Made by a program: the position numbers and the translations under genes. From an uncultured Flavobacteriaceae bacterium (GTDB lineage: Bacteria; Bacteroidota; Bacteroidia; Flavobacteriales; Flavobacteriaceae): a stretch of DNA of 64,000 nt. The stretch is taken from assembly GCA_947494205.1 (NCBI GenBank), contig CANLUH010000006.1, forward strand, positions 186,001 to 250,000, written 5' to 3'. Below, in pieces: positions 24,317 through 33,598 of the stretch. How positions within the stretch are numbered: position 1 is the stretch's first letter; each line of letters opens with the position of its first letter. The notes below the pieces were generated by a model. That model was not told where the DNA came from, searched no databases, and was given only the letters and a program-made list of their open reading frames with translations.

Positions 24317-26315
24317 CTTCTTTTTTTATTTTAAATTTAAATTCATAAGTTAGCCCATTATCCATTTTTGTTTCAAGTTGAGCATCAATTTCTTCAGCTA
24401 ACATATTTATAAGCCTAAGTCCTAATGTTTTTGATTGCTCTAGCATAGATATCGATGTCATACCAACACCATTGTCTTTATAAACAAATTTTAATTCCTT
24501 TAGATTGGTTTCAATCATGAAAATAGTAATAAGTCCATAATCTGTTTTAAAAGCATATTTAAATGAGTTTGTAATTAACTCATTAAGCATTAACCCTATA
24601 GTTGTTGCATAGTTTAATGGTAATGACACTTGCTTAACTTCTATATTAAATTTAATATTTTCTTTATAGGAAACTTGAGATAGACTATCTGTAAGTTCTT
24701 TAATATAATTCTGCATATTTATAAGCGCAACATCTTCTTCTTGATATAACATTTCATGAATTAAAGCTATAGAATTAATATGCTTTTGAGATTCTTTAAC
24801 AAGAGTATCAATGGCATTATTTTTATATTTATTAGATTGTAAATGCAATAATCCAGATATAAGTTGCAAATTATTTTTTACGCGGTGGTGTACCTCTCTT
24901 AATAAAATCTCTTTTTCATTAAGTGACTTAGCTACTATTTGTTTTTGTGCATTAATAATTTTTGTTTTTTTTCTATCTCGTTTAGAGATAAAAAATAACC
25001 CTAGTAGCAACACTAATAGAAAACCAATACTCAATTTTTGATAAAGATTTGTTTGTCGTTTCTCAGACAGCTCTACTTTACTCTTTATAAGCTGGTTAAC
25101 TTTATCCTCTGTATTAAGCTTTACAGCTGTTTGCATATACTTTGTATTTACTCTTGCTAATTCTATAGAATCTTTAAAATACTCTTGTTTTTTAAAATAG
25201 ATATTAGCTTCATCTATATTACCATTAAAGAGATATACTTTTGCTTTTAGATTTAAAGCCTTAGCTCTATTACTGGTACTTTTAAAGGTCTTAAGAATAC
25301 TAAAAACGCTATCTAAGTATTTTAAAGCTATTTCTGGTTGCGCTTTATGATAATAAATAGATGCAATATCATAGTAAGCTTTGACTTCTAAATGTGTTTC
25401 ATTAGTAATTTTACTCGTTTTTAAAACCCGTAATTGATATGGTAGAGCTATATCAAATTTATTACGTTCTACATAAATATTAGCAATATTCGCTTGTATT
25501 GAGTTTTTAAAGTGCTTCAAATAAGTATGGCTAACACCCGAATTCTTTCCAATCACCTTGGTATCTAACAATTTTAATGCTTTATTATAAAATACTAATG
25601 CTGAGTCTAATTCTTGATTATTAAAAAACGACAATCCTATATTATTATAGCAACTACTCGCTCCATAGAAACGTTTTTTATCCAATAAATATTTTAAATG
25701 CATTTTAAAATACCGTTGAGCTTGTTTAAAATTTTTTAAATTATAATAAACATGTGCATAATTATGATTAAATCCGTTATCTGCTTTATCTACTGCATTA
25801 CTATTATCTTTAGAAAACGCACTACCGTGAATTCTTGTCTGCCTTTGATATAATTGTAATAATTCTAGTAATTCGTCATAACGTTCTGCATTATTATATG
25901 CTAATTTTAAAACATATAGTACAAAGACAGATTCTCGCATATCCAAAAATGTATCGTAAGTTATCAGTTCTTCAGCACGCTTAATAGTTTCTGCAATTTG
26001 CAATTGGTTATTATAATAATGAAATAAATAATATTTAGCTCTTATAATTTGCTCATCAAGCTCATTAATTTCGCACCATTTTAAGTAATCTTCTGCAAGT
26101 TTTAAATAAGACGAAGAGAATTGATACTCTGATCTTTTAAAAGTTATATAGTGTTCAAAGTAATCTGTAGTTTTTATAAATTCTCCCCCTGTCTCGACTG
26201 ATGTAAATGTTGGCACAATAGAATCTTGCTGTTTTTGACTAAAAACAACAAACTGAAAGAAAAGACAAATAATAAAAACTATTTTTTTTATGAAGCAATT
26301 AAAGTTCACATGCAC
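24309..26315 (-). CDS. TPR-containing sensor histidine kinase (HisKA_2 type)
   Basis: The 668 residues begin with a signal or anchor segment (about 8-26, IVFIICLFFQFVVFS). A periplasmic TPR region (about 70-420) shows AHVYYNLKNFKQAQRYF and CYNNIGLSFFNNQELDSALV. One membrane helix (about 425-443, LSIGFLLVLLLGLFFIS) precedes a HisKA_2 dimer domain with phospho-His in REVHHRVKNNLQLIS and an ATPase domain with N box MLNELITNSFKYAF and G box YKDNGVGM. The cognate regulator is encoded immediately downstream with an 8-nt overlap. The signal sensed is unknown. Confidence 0.9.
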   Translation of the reverse strand: MHVNFNCFIKKIVFIICLFFQFVVFSQKQQDSIVPTFTSVETGGEFIKTTDYFEHYITFKRSEYQFSSSYLKLAEDYLKWCEINELDEQIIRAKYYLFHYYNNQLQIAETIKRAEELITYDTFLDMRESVFVLYVLKLAYNNAERYDELLELLQLYQRQTRIHGSAFSKDNSNAVDKADNGFNHNYAHVYYNLKNFKQAQRYFKMHLKYLLDKKRFYGASSCYNNIGLSFFNNQELDSALVFYNKALKLLDTKVIGKNSGVSHTYLKHFKNSIQANIANIYVERNKFDIALPYQLRVLKTSKITNETHLEVKAYYDIASIYYHKAQPEIALKYLDSVFSILKTFKSTSNRAKALNLKAKVYLFNGNIDEANIYFKKQEYFKDSIELARVNTKYMQTAVKLNTEDKVNQLIKSKVELSEKRQTNLYQKLSIGFLLVLLLGLFFISKRDRKKTKIINAQKQIVAKSLNEKEILLREVHHRVKNNLQLISGLLHLQSNKYKNNAIDTLVKESQKHINSIALIHEMLYQEEDVALINMQNYIKELTDSLSQVSYKENIKFNIEVKQVSLPLNYATTIGLMLNELITNSFKYAFKTDYGLITIFMIETNLKELKFVYKDNGVGMTSISMLEQSKTLGLRLINMLAEEIDAQLETKMDNGLTYEFKFKIKKEDV

Positions 26316-26471
26316 TGTTTTGATATTATCTGTAAATTTTAATAATTTATTTAATATACTATAAAAAATGTGAAACTTTGTTGCTTTTTTGGGAAATTAA
26401 GATTACCGGTTAAACTCCTAAGCATGATCCATAATCCTCTCTTGGTTCTTATTATGTTTTACATCAGGCAT

Positions 26472-26500
26472 AAAAAAAGGCTTCACATTTCTGTGAAGCC
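26472..26500 (-). terminator. Terminator downstream of the initiator tRNA
   Basis: A 9-bp stem GGCTTCACA/TGTGAAGCC with a 4-nt loop is followed on the minus strand by seven T. It lies 13 nt after the tRNA 3' end. Confidence 0.85.
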
Positions 26501-26513
26501 TTGTATTTTCTAG

Positions 26514-26586
<73 letters not shown>

Positions 26587-26659
26587 ATTTTAATTTCTTA
26601 ACACATCAACTAGCTTTTAACTTTCAGCTCATAATACTGACGACGTTGTTTCGAGAGTG

Positions 26660-26689
26660 CAAATATACAACCCTTTTTAGATATAACAA
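26660..26689 (-). promoter_or_regulatory. Promoter of the initiator tRNA gene
   Basis: On the minus strand TTG (26687-26689), 19 nt, then TATATTTG (26660-26667), which is the canonical Bacteroidetes layout. It leaves a leader of about 70 nt before the tRNA. Confidence 0.75.
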
Positions 26690-26707
26690 GTATTATTTTA
26701 AAAAAAA

Positions 26708-26890
26708 TTACTGTTCTATATTAATTGCATCAAAACCAATAAGTTCTGTAGCCTCAAATTCTGGTGTTATCTGTATTGGGTTACAACAAACCTCACAATC
26801 TTCGACATAAGTTTGTTTAAAAACACTACTATCTAACAACATAGAGATGTCTTCCCAACAGTACGGGCACTGAAAAAAATGTTCTATCAT
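26708..26890 (-). CDS. CPXCG-motif cysteine-rich protein
   Basis: The 60-residue protein has two cysteine pairs, CPYC near the N-terminus and CEVCCNPI in the middle, spaced to form a zinc ribbon. An acidic tail follows. Length and pattern match the CPXCG-type (Cys-rich_CPXG) family, whose function is unknown. The first motif has W-E after CPYC rather than G, a minor variation. The gene stands alone between the tRNA promoter and the terminator of the leucine-rich-repeat gene. Confidence 0.85.
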   Translation of the reverse strand: MIEHFFQCPYCWEDISMLLDSSVFKQTYVEDCEVCCNPIQITPEFEATELIGFDAINIEQ

Positions 26891-26896
26891 ATATAT

Positions 26897-26929
26897 AAAA
26901 AAAACAGCTAATTGTAAAGTTAGCTGTTT
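26897..26929 (-). terminator. Terminator of the leucine-rich-repeat gene
   Basis: AAACAGCTAA (26902-26911) pairs with TTAGCTGTTT (26920-26929); a T run follows on the minus strand. Confidence 0.8.
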
Positions 26930-26956
26930 CTATATATATAATAAAATTTATACGTT

Positions 26957-27772
26957 TTAATCTCTTTCTACAACATACTCTTTTGTTGTTAACAAACTTT
27001 TAGAAATACCATTTTTATCGTTTACGACACTTATATAATCTTCAGATAACTTATTATCACTAACCATTAATGTATTTAAATTTTTAAGGCGTCCTAATTG
27101 TAAAGGTAAATGTCCTTCTAAATTATTTTCTGCTAGAATAAGTTCTTCTAGCAATTGTAATTCGCTTAATTCAATAGGAATATAACCTTCTAGTTTATTA
27201 TCTATTAGACTTAATACTCTTAATTGGCTTAATGCCTTTATTTCTGTTGGTATAGTTCCTGTTAAAAAGTTACTTCCTAATTGTAGAACTTGTAATTTTG
27301 TTAGTGTAGTAATTTCTGTTGGAATGTTTCCTTCTAATTTATTACTATATAATGCTAATACTTTTAAATGTTCTAGAGTTGCTAATTCTGATGGAATTTC
27401 ACCTTCAAATCTATTTAAAAATAATTCTAAAGATTCTAACGATTTTAAATTAGCAATACTTTCAGGAATTGTTCCTTCTAATTTATTAAATCCAAGATTT
27501 ATAGCTTTAAGGTGTATTAAATTACCGATATCTATTGGTAATGTTCCATTAAGGTTGTTAAATGATAAATCGATAGCTACAACTTTTCCATTTTCTACTG
27601 TAACTCCGTGCCAATTATCTGCAGTTTTAGTTATATCCCAAGTTGTATTCCATTGTTCTCCCTGAGTTGCTGTATATAAAGATAATAATGCTTCTCTTTC
27701 TTCTGTAGATATATTAGCAAAGGCTAAAATAGAAGTAAATAAGCAAATTAAAGTTAGTTTTATCGTTTTCAT
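26957..27772 (-). CDS. Exported leucine-rich-repeat protein
   Basis: The 271 residues begin with a signal peptide (ending near LAFA) and a capping region (EREALLSLYTATQGEQWNTT, NWHGVTVENG). About seven plant-type repeats of 23-24 residues follow (for example LKVLALYSNKLEGNIPTEI). There is no type IX sorting domain or lipobox, so it may stay in the periplasm or leave by another route. It likely binds a protein partner. It has its own promoter at 27801-27831. Confidence 0.85.
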   Translation of the reverse strand: MKTIKLTLICLFTSILAFANISTEEREALLSLYTATQGEQWNTTWDITKTADNWHGVTVENGKVVAIDLSFNNLNGTLPIDIGNLIHLKAINLGFNKLEGTIPESIANLKSLESLELFLNRFEGEIPSELATLEHLKVLALYSNKLEGNIPTEITTLTKLQVLQLGSNFLTGTIPTEIKALSQLRVLSLIDNKLEGYIPIELSELQLLEELILAENNLEGHLPLQLGRLKNLNTLMVSDNKLSEDYISVVNDKNGISKSLLTTKEYVVERD

Positions 27773-27800
27773 TTAAGGTTGAATTGAAATGACTTGCACT

Positions 27801-27831
27801 CAAATTTAATCCAAAACCCGCTTAAAAACAA
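27801..27831 (-). promoter_or_regulatory. Bacteroidetes promoter of the leucine-rich-repeat gene
   Basis: On the minus strand TTG (27829-27831), 20 nt, then TAAATTTG (27801-27808). Transcription should start about 22 nt before the ATG at 27772. Confidence 0.65.
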
Positions 27832-27898
27832 ATTTTATCGACAAAAAACACATAAAACCACATTCAACTCCATGAAAAGCACAGTATAGTCGCTAAAA

Positions 27899-29224
27899 CT
27901 ACAATTTAACTTCTAGCAACTCGCCACCAAGTTGTAACAGTAATATCTCTGCTAATTTGGCTTCATATTTAGCACGATTTTTATTCACTTCTACATTAAG
28001 TAAATTAAGTTGTGCTTGTCTAAATTCTATAGAATTAACTCGGCCTAACTTAAATTTTTCTTTAGAGTTCTCAAAGTTATTTTGCGCAGTAATAATATTA
28101 ATTTCCTGTGCTCTAAAAATGGCTAACTTATTTTGATAATCGTCCCATGCATTATTAAAATCACGTATTACAGATAATTCTACTTGCTCTTTTTGTAATT
28201 GGCTATTTTCTAGATTTATTTTAGCATTTTGAAGTCGTGTTTTTGTTGTACCTCCATCAAATATATTCCAGCTTAAATTTAATCCACCACTTAATCCTGT
28301 ATTTGTGGATACTGCAACAAACGATGCTTGATTATTATTATTTCTATTCCAACCGTAAGTCCCTGTTAAACCTAATGTAGGCAAGTATGCTGCTTTATTT
28401 GTTTTTATATCTAAATGGCCAATATCTATTGTTTTATTTGCTTGTAATATTAAAACGTTTCTTGCTTTTGCTTTTTCTAGTAATGCTTCTTTTTGTAATA
28501 ATGTTATAAATGTAACATTGGTATCGACATTAAAATCGCCATCAATGGCGTTTCCTAGTACAAAATTTAAATCTCGTTTTGCACTTTGTAGTTGTTGTCT
28601 AGCTGTTAAAAGGTTTATACTATCGTTATTTATATCTACTTCTGCATTTAAAACACTTAGCTTAGTTACTTGTCCATATTCGTATTCGTATTTTGATCGC
28701 TTTAATCGGTCTTTAGAAATCGCTAGTGTTTCTTCTAAAGCATTCACATTTTCTATACTTTGAGATACGCTGTAATAAATTGAAAACAGTTGAGTTATTG
28801 TATTTTCTATTGTTTCTCTAGCTTGTAGTTCTGTTAACTGGTATTGTTCTTTTAAACGCTGGTAATTATATTTTCTTCCTAATCCATCAAATAATACATA
28901 GTTTAAATTTAATGATGCATTATAACGTGAACTCTCCGCATTATTTAAAGTTGTACTTTCTCCGTTAGTAAATTCAGCTTCAATATTATCTAAATTATAG
29001 GTTGCGCCAGCATTACCAGTTAGAGTTGGTAAGTACCCCGAATTATATATACTGGTATTGTTTTCTGCGACTTCTAGATTTTTATCGGCTATTTTAATCC
29101 CATGATTATTCTCTAATGCTAATGCAATAGCTTTAGATGATGTTACTAATTCTTGTGCTTTTAAAGCACTTGTTATTATTATAAAGCTTAAAAAAAATAT
29201 TGTTTTAAGATTGTTGTTCTTCAT
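27899..29224 (-). CDS. TolC-family outer-membrane efflux channel
   Basis: This is the outer-membrane partner of the RND pump encoded upstream. I prefer the ATG at 29224 (441 residues), which gives a normal signal peptide (MKNNNLKTIFFLSFIIITSA, cleaved near KAQ); an ATG at 29242 would add six residues. The body has two helical OEP repeats (for example RLKRSKYEYEYGQVTKLSVL and NSKEKFKLGRVNSIEFRQAQ). The start overlaps the RND stop by 20 nt, so it is the last gene of a three-gene operon. Confidence 0.9.
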   Translation of the reverse strand: MKNNNLKTIFFLSFIIITSALKAQELVTSSKAIALALENNHGIKIADKNLEVAENNTSIYNSGYLPTLTGNAGATYNLDNIEAEFTNGESTTLNNAESSRYNASLNLNYVLFDGLGRKYNYQRLKEQYQLTELQARETIENTITQLFSIYYSVSQSIENVNALEETLAISKDRLKRSKYEYEYGQVTKLSVLNAEVDINNDSINLLTARQQLQSAKRDLNFVLGNAIDGDFNVDTNVTFITLLQKEALLEKAKARNVLILQANKTIDIGHLDIKTNKAAYLPTLGLTGTYGWNRNNNNQASFVAVSTNTGLSGGLNLSWNIFDGGTTKTRLQNAKINLENSQLQKEQVELSVIRDFNNAWDDYQNKLAIFRAQEINIITAQNNFENSKEKFKLGRVNSIEFRQAQLNLLNVEVNKNRAKYEAKLAEILLLQLGGELLEVKL

Positions 29225-32200
29225 GCTGTTCTTTAATTGCACGTTCTACTTCTTCTTTAGTTACTTTTCGTCCTGTTACTAACCATTTAACACTTGTTTT
29301 AATATCGTTACTAAATGCTAAAAATAAAGGTAATACTAATAACGTTAATATGGTAGCATAAGCAATACCAAAAGAAATTGAAATTGCCATTGGTTTTAAA
29401 AACTGTGCTTGTCTGCTTTTCTCTAATAATAAAGGCGCTAAGCCAGCTACAGTAGTTAGTGATGTTAAAAATATAGCTCTAAAACGAGATTTACCAGCTT
29501 CTAATAATGCTTGATCGAATTTTAAACCTTCTTTTAAGTTAGAATTAAACTTTCCAATAAATACTAATCCATCGTTAACCATAATTCCTATTAACGCTAT
29601 AATTCCTAAAAGGGACAATATATTTACAGGAAAACCAAATAACCAATGTCCCCAAGCTACCGCTGTTAAACTAAATGGTACGAGTAATAGTAATAAAATA
29701 GGTTGGCTGTAACTTCTAAATGTGAATGCTATGGTTATATAAATTAGTAATAATATAATAGTTCCTGCACTCGTAATAGAACTAGATAATTTTGCAGCTT
29801 CTCTATTTTGACCTTCAAAAGAAGCTGATATTGTTGGATATTTAGATTGTAAATCTACCATTGTTATATTTCTAATATCATCTAAAATATCTGTTGCACT
29901 TGTACTAGGATCTTTTAAGTCTGCCGAAACTTGTATTTCTCGTTGTCCTTCTAAATGATTTATAGAGACATCTCCTCTTGTTATAGAATAATTTGCAATA
30001 TCTTTTAATGTAACACGTTCTCCATTTGGTGTAATAATTCGCATATTATCTAAATCGTTAAGCGATGCTCTATTATCTCTATCGTAACGTACCCATACGC
30101 GGATTTCGTCTTGCCCTCTTTGGAATCGCTGCGCTTGTACTCCGAAGAAACCTGCACGCACTTGACTCATTATAATTCTTAAGTCTAGCCCTAATAAATA
30201 GGCACTTTCTTTTAACTCTAAGCGTATTTCTTTTATACCTGCGGGGTCATTATCTGTTATATCTTTTAATAACGGGTTTGCTTTTAAAACAGTTTTTAAC
30301 TCTTCTTTTGCAGCTTTTAATTCTTTAATATTATTACCAAGAAGGGAGACCGATACTGGGCTTCCACCAAAGTTTCCTCCAGACCCAAAGGTTAATCGTT
30401 CTGCTCCTATTACTGGCCCTACTAACTCTCTTAATCTATTAGCTACGATAGAAGATTTTATAGCATCTGGTCGTTCTTCCCCTGGTAACATATTAATTTG
30501 TAATCTGGCACTAGAACTACTATTTAAGGTTAAGATTGTGTTTTCAAACAAATCTCTTCCGTCTCCTTTTAAATATTGTTCTGTAAGTTCTTTATTTACT
30601 ATAAATGATTTTTTTTCAATCATAGAAATAATAGAATCGGTAACTTTTACATTAGTTCCATTTGGCATATTTAATTCTATTGAAACCGTATCACTGGCTA
30701 TGGAAGGAAATAATGTTACGCCTATAATTCCACCTCCTATAGCCCCAAATGTTAACACTAAAAGAGCTACAAAAATTCCTAAAGACAGCATTTTAAATTT
30801 TAAAACAAACTGTATTACTGGACTGTAGACTTTATCTCTTAAATAGGCCATAAAGTTATCTCCCATTTTGTTAATCACTCGCATTTTTGAGAAGAACTGC
30901 TTTAATTTCGAAGGGTTTTCATCTTCTTTGTTTTGTCTTAATGCTTTTGAGTGTGCTAAATGCGCTGGTAATATTATTAGAGCTTCTACTAAAGAAACGA
31001 CTAAGGTTAAAATAACAATTACAGACACTTCGCTAAAGAACTCCCCTATTCTACTATCTAAAAATAAAAATAATGAAAAGGCTAATAGAGTAGTTATAAT
31101 CGCTGATACTACTGGCGGAATAACCTCCATTGTTCCATCTATGGCTGCTTGAATTGGTGTTTTTCCTTTTTCGTAATGTTGGTATATATTTTCTGCAATG
31201 ACTATACCATCGTCTACTAGAATTCCTATAACGATAATCATCCCAAAAAGGGATAGCACGTTTATAGTAACACCAAATTGCCCTGCGAAAATAAACATCC
31301 CTAAAAAGGAAATGGGTAAACCAAAGGCCACCCAAAACGCTAAACGCATGTTTAAAAACAAGGATAAAAATAAGAGCACTAATAACATACCAACAATTGC
31401 ATTTTCGGTAAGTAAATTGGTTCGTTGTTTTAATGTAATAGACAAATCTCGTACAACATCTAAGCTTATATTGTTAAACTTCTGATTATACTCTTCTATG
31501 TATTCTTTTACCTTGTCTGCTGAAGAGATTAAGTCTTCATTATTGGTACTTGTTACAGTTATATTAACAGATAGTTTTTCGTTAAAATAGGTTGCATTTG
31601 GTGTTTCTGAAAAACGATCTCTAATAATTGCGACATCTTTTAACCTGACGGTTTTCCCATCATTAGATGCTCTAATTATAATGTTAGAGAGTTCATCTCC
31701 GTAATAAGAACGATTATTCGCTCGAATAAGAAACTCTTCAGCATCTGTTTTAATAGTTCCTCCTGTTACTAATATGTTAGAGGCACTTACTGCATTAGAC
31801 ACTTCGTTAAACGATAAATTATAGGCTAATAAATCAGTCTCATTAACTGCTATTTCTATTTCTTCTGCTGGATAGCCTGTTACATTTACTTGCGAAATAC
31901 CATCAATACCTCGTAAGTCGTTTTCTACTTGCCTACCTATTTGTTTTAGTGTTGCTAACGGAATATCGTTTCCGCTTAAAGCAAATGAAATGGTTTGTCT
32001 TACTGCTTCTTGTTTAGAAACTACCAATGGCTCCATTCCTACAGGGAACGATGGTACACGATCCACTGCATTTTTAACTTCTAACAGCATGAAGTCTATA
32101 CTTTCTCCTTGCTCTATTTCTACTGTTATGACGCCGCTATTTTCGTTAGAAACCGAGGTAACACGATCTATTCCTTTTAACCCTTTTAAATTGTCTTCTA

Positions 32201-32402
32201 TTTGCAATACAATTCCTTCTTCTACTTCTTGTGGTGATGCGCCTGGGTATGTTATATTTATGTTTATGTTTTTTGAATCTACTAAAGGAAAGAACGACGA
32301 TTTTAAAGAAAAGATTCCTATAGTACCAAATGCAAAAAATGCTAAAATGAAAACATTAACAGCAACGTGATGCTTAATAAAATAAGCTATTATTTTTCTC
32401 AT
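29205..32402 (-). CDS. RND-family efflux permease (AcrB-type)
   Basis: The 1065-residue inner-membrane proton-driven pump has an N-terminal membrane helix, a porter domain (about 40-330), helices 2-6 with GILVDDGIVIAENIYQHYEK, a second porter domain (about 570-860) and helices 8-12 with GIMVNDGLVFIGKFNSNLKE. The acidic pair VDDG in the first set is the expected proton relay. Porter strands such as NITYPGASPQEVEEGIVLQI mark the drug/hydrophobe class rather than the heavy-metal class. It shares one base with the upstream adaptor gene. Confidence 0.92.
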   Translation of the reverse strand: MRKIIAYFIKHHVAVNVFILAFFAFGTIGIFSLKSSFFPLVDSKNININITYPGASPQEVEEGIVLQIEDNLKGLKGIDRVTSVSNENSGVITVEIEQGESIDFMLLEVKNAVDRVPSFPVGMEPLVVSKQEAVRQTISFALSGNDIPLATLKQIGRQVENDLRGIDGISQVNVTGYPAEEIEIAVNETDLLAYNLSFNEVSNAVSASNILVTGGTIKTDAEEFLIRANNRSYYGDELSNIIIRASNDGKTVRLKDVAIIRDRFSETPNATYFNEKLSVNITVTSTNNEDLISSADKVKEYIEEYNQKFNNISLDVVRDLSITLKQRTNLLTENAIVGMLLVLLFLSLFLNMRLAFWVAFGLPISFLGMFIFAGQFGVTINVLSLFGMIIVIGILVDDGIVIAENIYQHYEKGKTPIQAAIDGTMEVIPPVVSAIITTLLAFSLFLFLDSRIGEFFSEVSVIVILTLVVSLVEALIILPAHLAHSKALRQNKEDENPSKLKQFFSKMRVINKMGDNFMAYLRDKVYSPVIQFVLKFKMLSLGIFVALLVLTFGAIGGGIIGVTLFPSIASDTVSIELNMPNGTNVKVTDSIISMIEKKSFIVNKELTEQYLKGDGRDLFENTILTLNSSSSARLQINMLPGEERPDAIKSSIVANRLRELVGPVIGAERLTFGSGGNFGGSPVSVSLLGNNIKELKAAKEELKTVLKANPLLKDITDNDPAGIKEIRLELKESAYLLGLDLRIIMSQVRAGFFGVQAQRFQRGQDEIRVWVRYDRDNRASLNDLDNMRIITPNGERVTLKDIANYSITRGDVSINHLEGQREIQVSADLKDPSTSATDILDDIRNITMVDLQSKYPTISASFEGQNREAAKLSSSITSAGTIILLLIYITIAFTFRSYSQPILLLLLVPFSLTAVAWGHWLFGFPVNILSLLGIIALIGIMVNDGLVFIGKFNSNLKEGLKFDQALLEAGKSRFRAIFLTSLTTVAGLAPLLLEKSRQAQFLKPMAISISFGIAYATILTLLVLPLFLAFSNDIKTSVKWLVTGRKVTKEEVERAIKEQHEEQQS

Positions 32403-33517
32403 TACTTTTTGGCTTCAAATGGTTTTACTAACATTCCTGCGTATGCTCCAGGCACAGATTTTTTCAAAATTACTGTTCCATTAGGGACTTCTTTTAAAAC
32501 AACTTTAGTTTCAGAAAAATAAACTGGTTTTACATCTATTACAGAAAGTAAACTGTCTTTAACTACATATATTTGTTCGCCTTCAAGTAATAAATTTCTA
32601 TCAATTTCTATAGCATTTGTTTCTTGTTTCCCATTTAAATTGGCTTCTAAATACATGCCTTCTTTTAGCGTTTCTCCTTTAACATCTATATAGGCTGTTA
32701 TGGTTTGAGTTGTTGGATCTATACTACCGTTTACTCTTGAGATTGTTCCAGAATATGTTTTTGTTTTATCTAGATTATTAAGCACTACTGTTTCTCCTAC
32801 TTTTAAAAGATTTGCATAGGTTTTACTTAATGCTACTTCCATTTCGTAACTAGAAGGATCTATGTATTCTCCTAGTTTTTGTCCGCTACGTATTAAAGTA
32901 CCCTCTGTAACTAAAGTTTCTATTAAAATACCCGAAAACGGTGCAGAAATTGTATACTTAGCTAAACGCTGTTCTAGATTTTTTACATTGTAATAATTGG
33001 TGGTAATACCTCTTCCAGTAATAAAATAATTTACTTTTTCGCTATTTACTTCAGGTAGCTTGGGTGTTGTTTTATTAATATCGAAAGTATTAATATAATT
33101 TTGCCATGTAGAAAACGCTTCAGGAAAATCTAAACGTAGATCAGGCATTATTGCTACAATAGCATTATATAAATTACTCTTTGCAGATTGTACACTAGCG
33201 TAATACTCGGCAGCATCAATTCTTATTAGTGTTTGACCTGCTTTGTAGTTTTGCCCTGCTTTAAATAGTTTGTTGCCATTTTTAAAGATACCTTGAACTT
33301 CGGCATACAGTTCTACTCTTCGTTTTGCAACTAAACTTCCGTTAGAAGGTATAACAATTTGAATATCTTTGTTTTTAACGGTATCTGTAAATACTGTTTT
33401 AACAATTTTACTTTGTACAGGTTTAGGCTTATTTTTACTAGCTATGAGTTGTTTTGCTGCAAAAAAAGATGCTACTATAAGCAGAATTCCTATTCCTGAA
33501 AGAATAATTTTACGCAT
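32402..33517 (-). CDS. RND membrane fusion (adaptor) protein
   Basis: The 371-residue periplasmic adaptor has an N-terminal anchor helix (about 5-22, LSGIGILLIVASFFAA), a split lipoyl domain (KAGQTLIRIDAAEYYA and YTISAPFSGILIETLVTEGT), a helical hairpin (about 105-175) that is less regular than usual, and beta-barrel and proximal domains (GSIDPTTQTITAYIDVKGET). It leads the operon adaptor-pump-channel. Confidence 0.9.
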   Translation of the reverse strand: MRKIILSGIGILLIVASFFAAKQLIASKNKPKPVQSKIVKTVFTDTVKNKDIQIVIPSNGSLVAKRRVELYAEVQGIFKNGNKLFKAGQNYKAGQTLIRIDAAEYYASVQSAKSNLYNAIVAIMPDLRLDFPEAFSTWQNYINTFDINKTTPKLPEVNSEKVNYFITGRGITTNYYNVKNLEQRLAKYTISAPFSGILIETLVTEGTLIRSGQKLGEYIDPSSYEMEVALSKTYANLLKVGETVVLNNLDKTKTYSGTISRVNGSIDPTTQTITAYIDVKGETLKEGMYLEANLNGKQETNAIEIDRNLLLEGEQIYVVKDSLLSVIDVKPVYFSETKVVLKEVPNGTVILKKSVPGAYAGMLVKPFEAKK

Positions 33518-33546
33518 TAAAAATAATTTTACAAATGGTTAGATTG

Positions 33547-33554
33547 CAAAATTA
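33547..33554 (-). promoter_or_regulatory. Candidate -7 element of the RND operon
   Basis: TAATTTTG on the minus strand fits TAnnTTTG and sits about 30 nt before the ATG at 33517. No TTG was seen at -33. Confidence 0.45.
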
Positions 33555-33598
33555 TCGGTTCCTTTCATGGGAGGCTGTTAAAAAAAGCTTAAATAAAC

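Noticed and set aside
33566-33590. GAGGCTGTTAAAAAAAGCTT, partly like the end of the 159-bp element
   Set aside because: Only about ten bases match and no second inverted end lies nearby; not supported as another copy.
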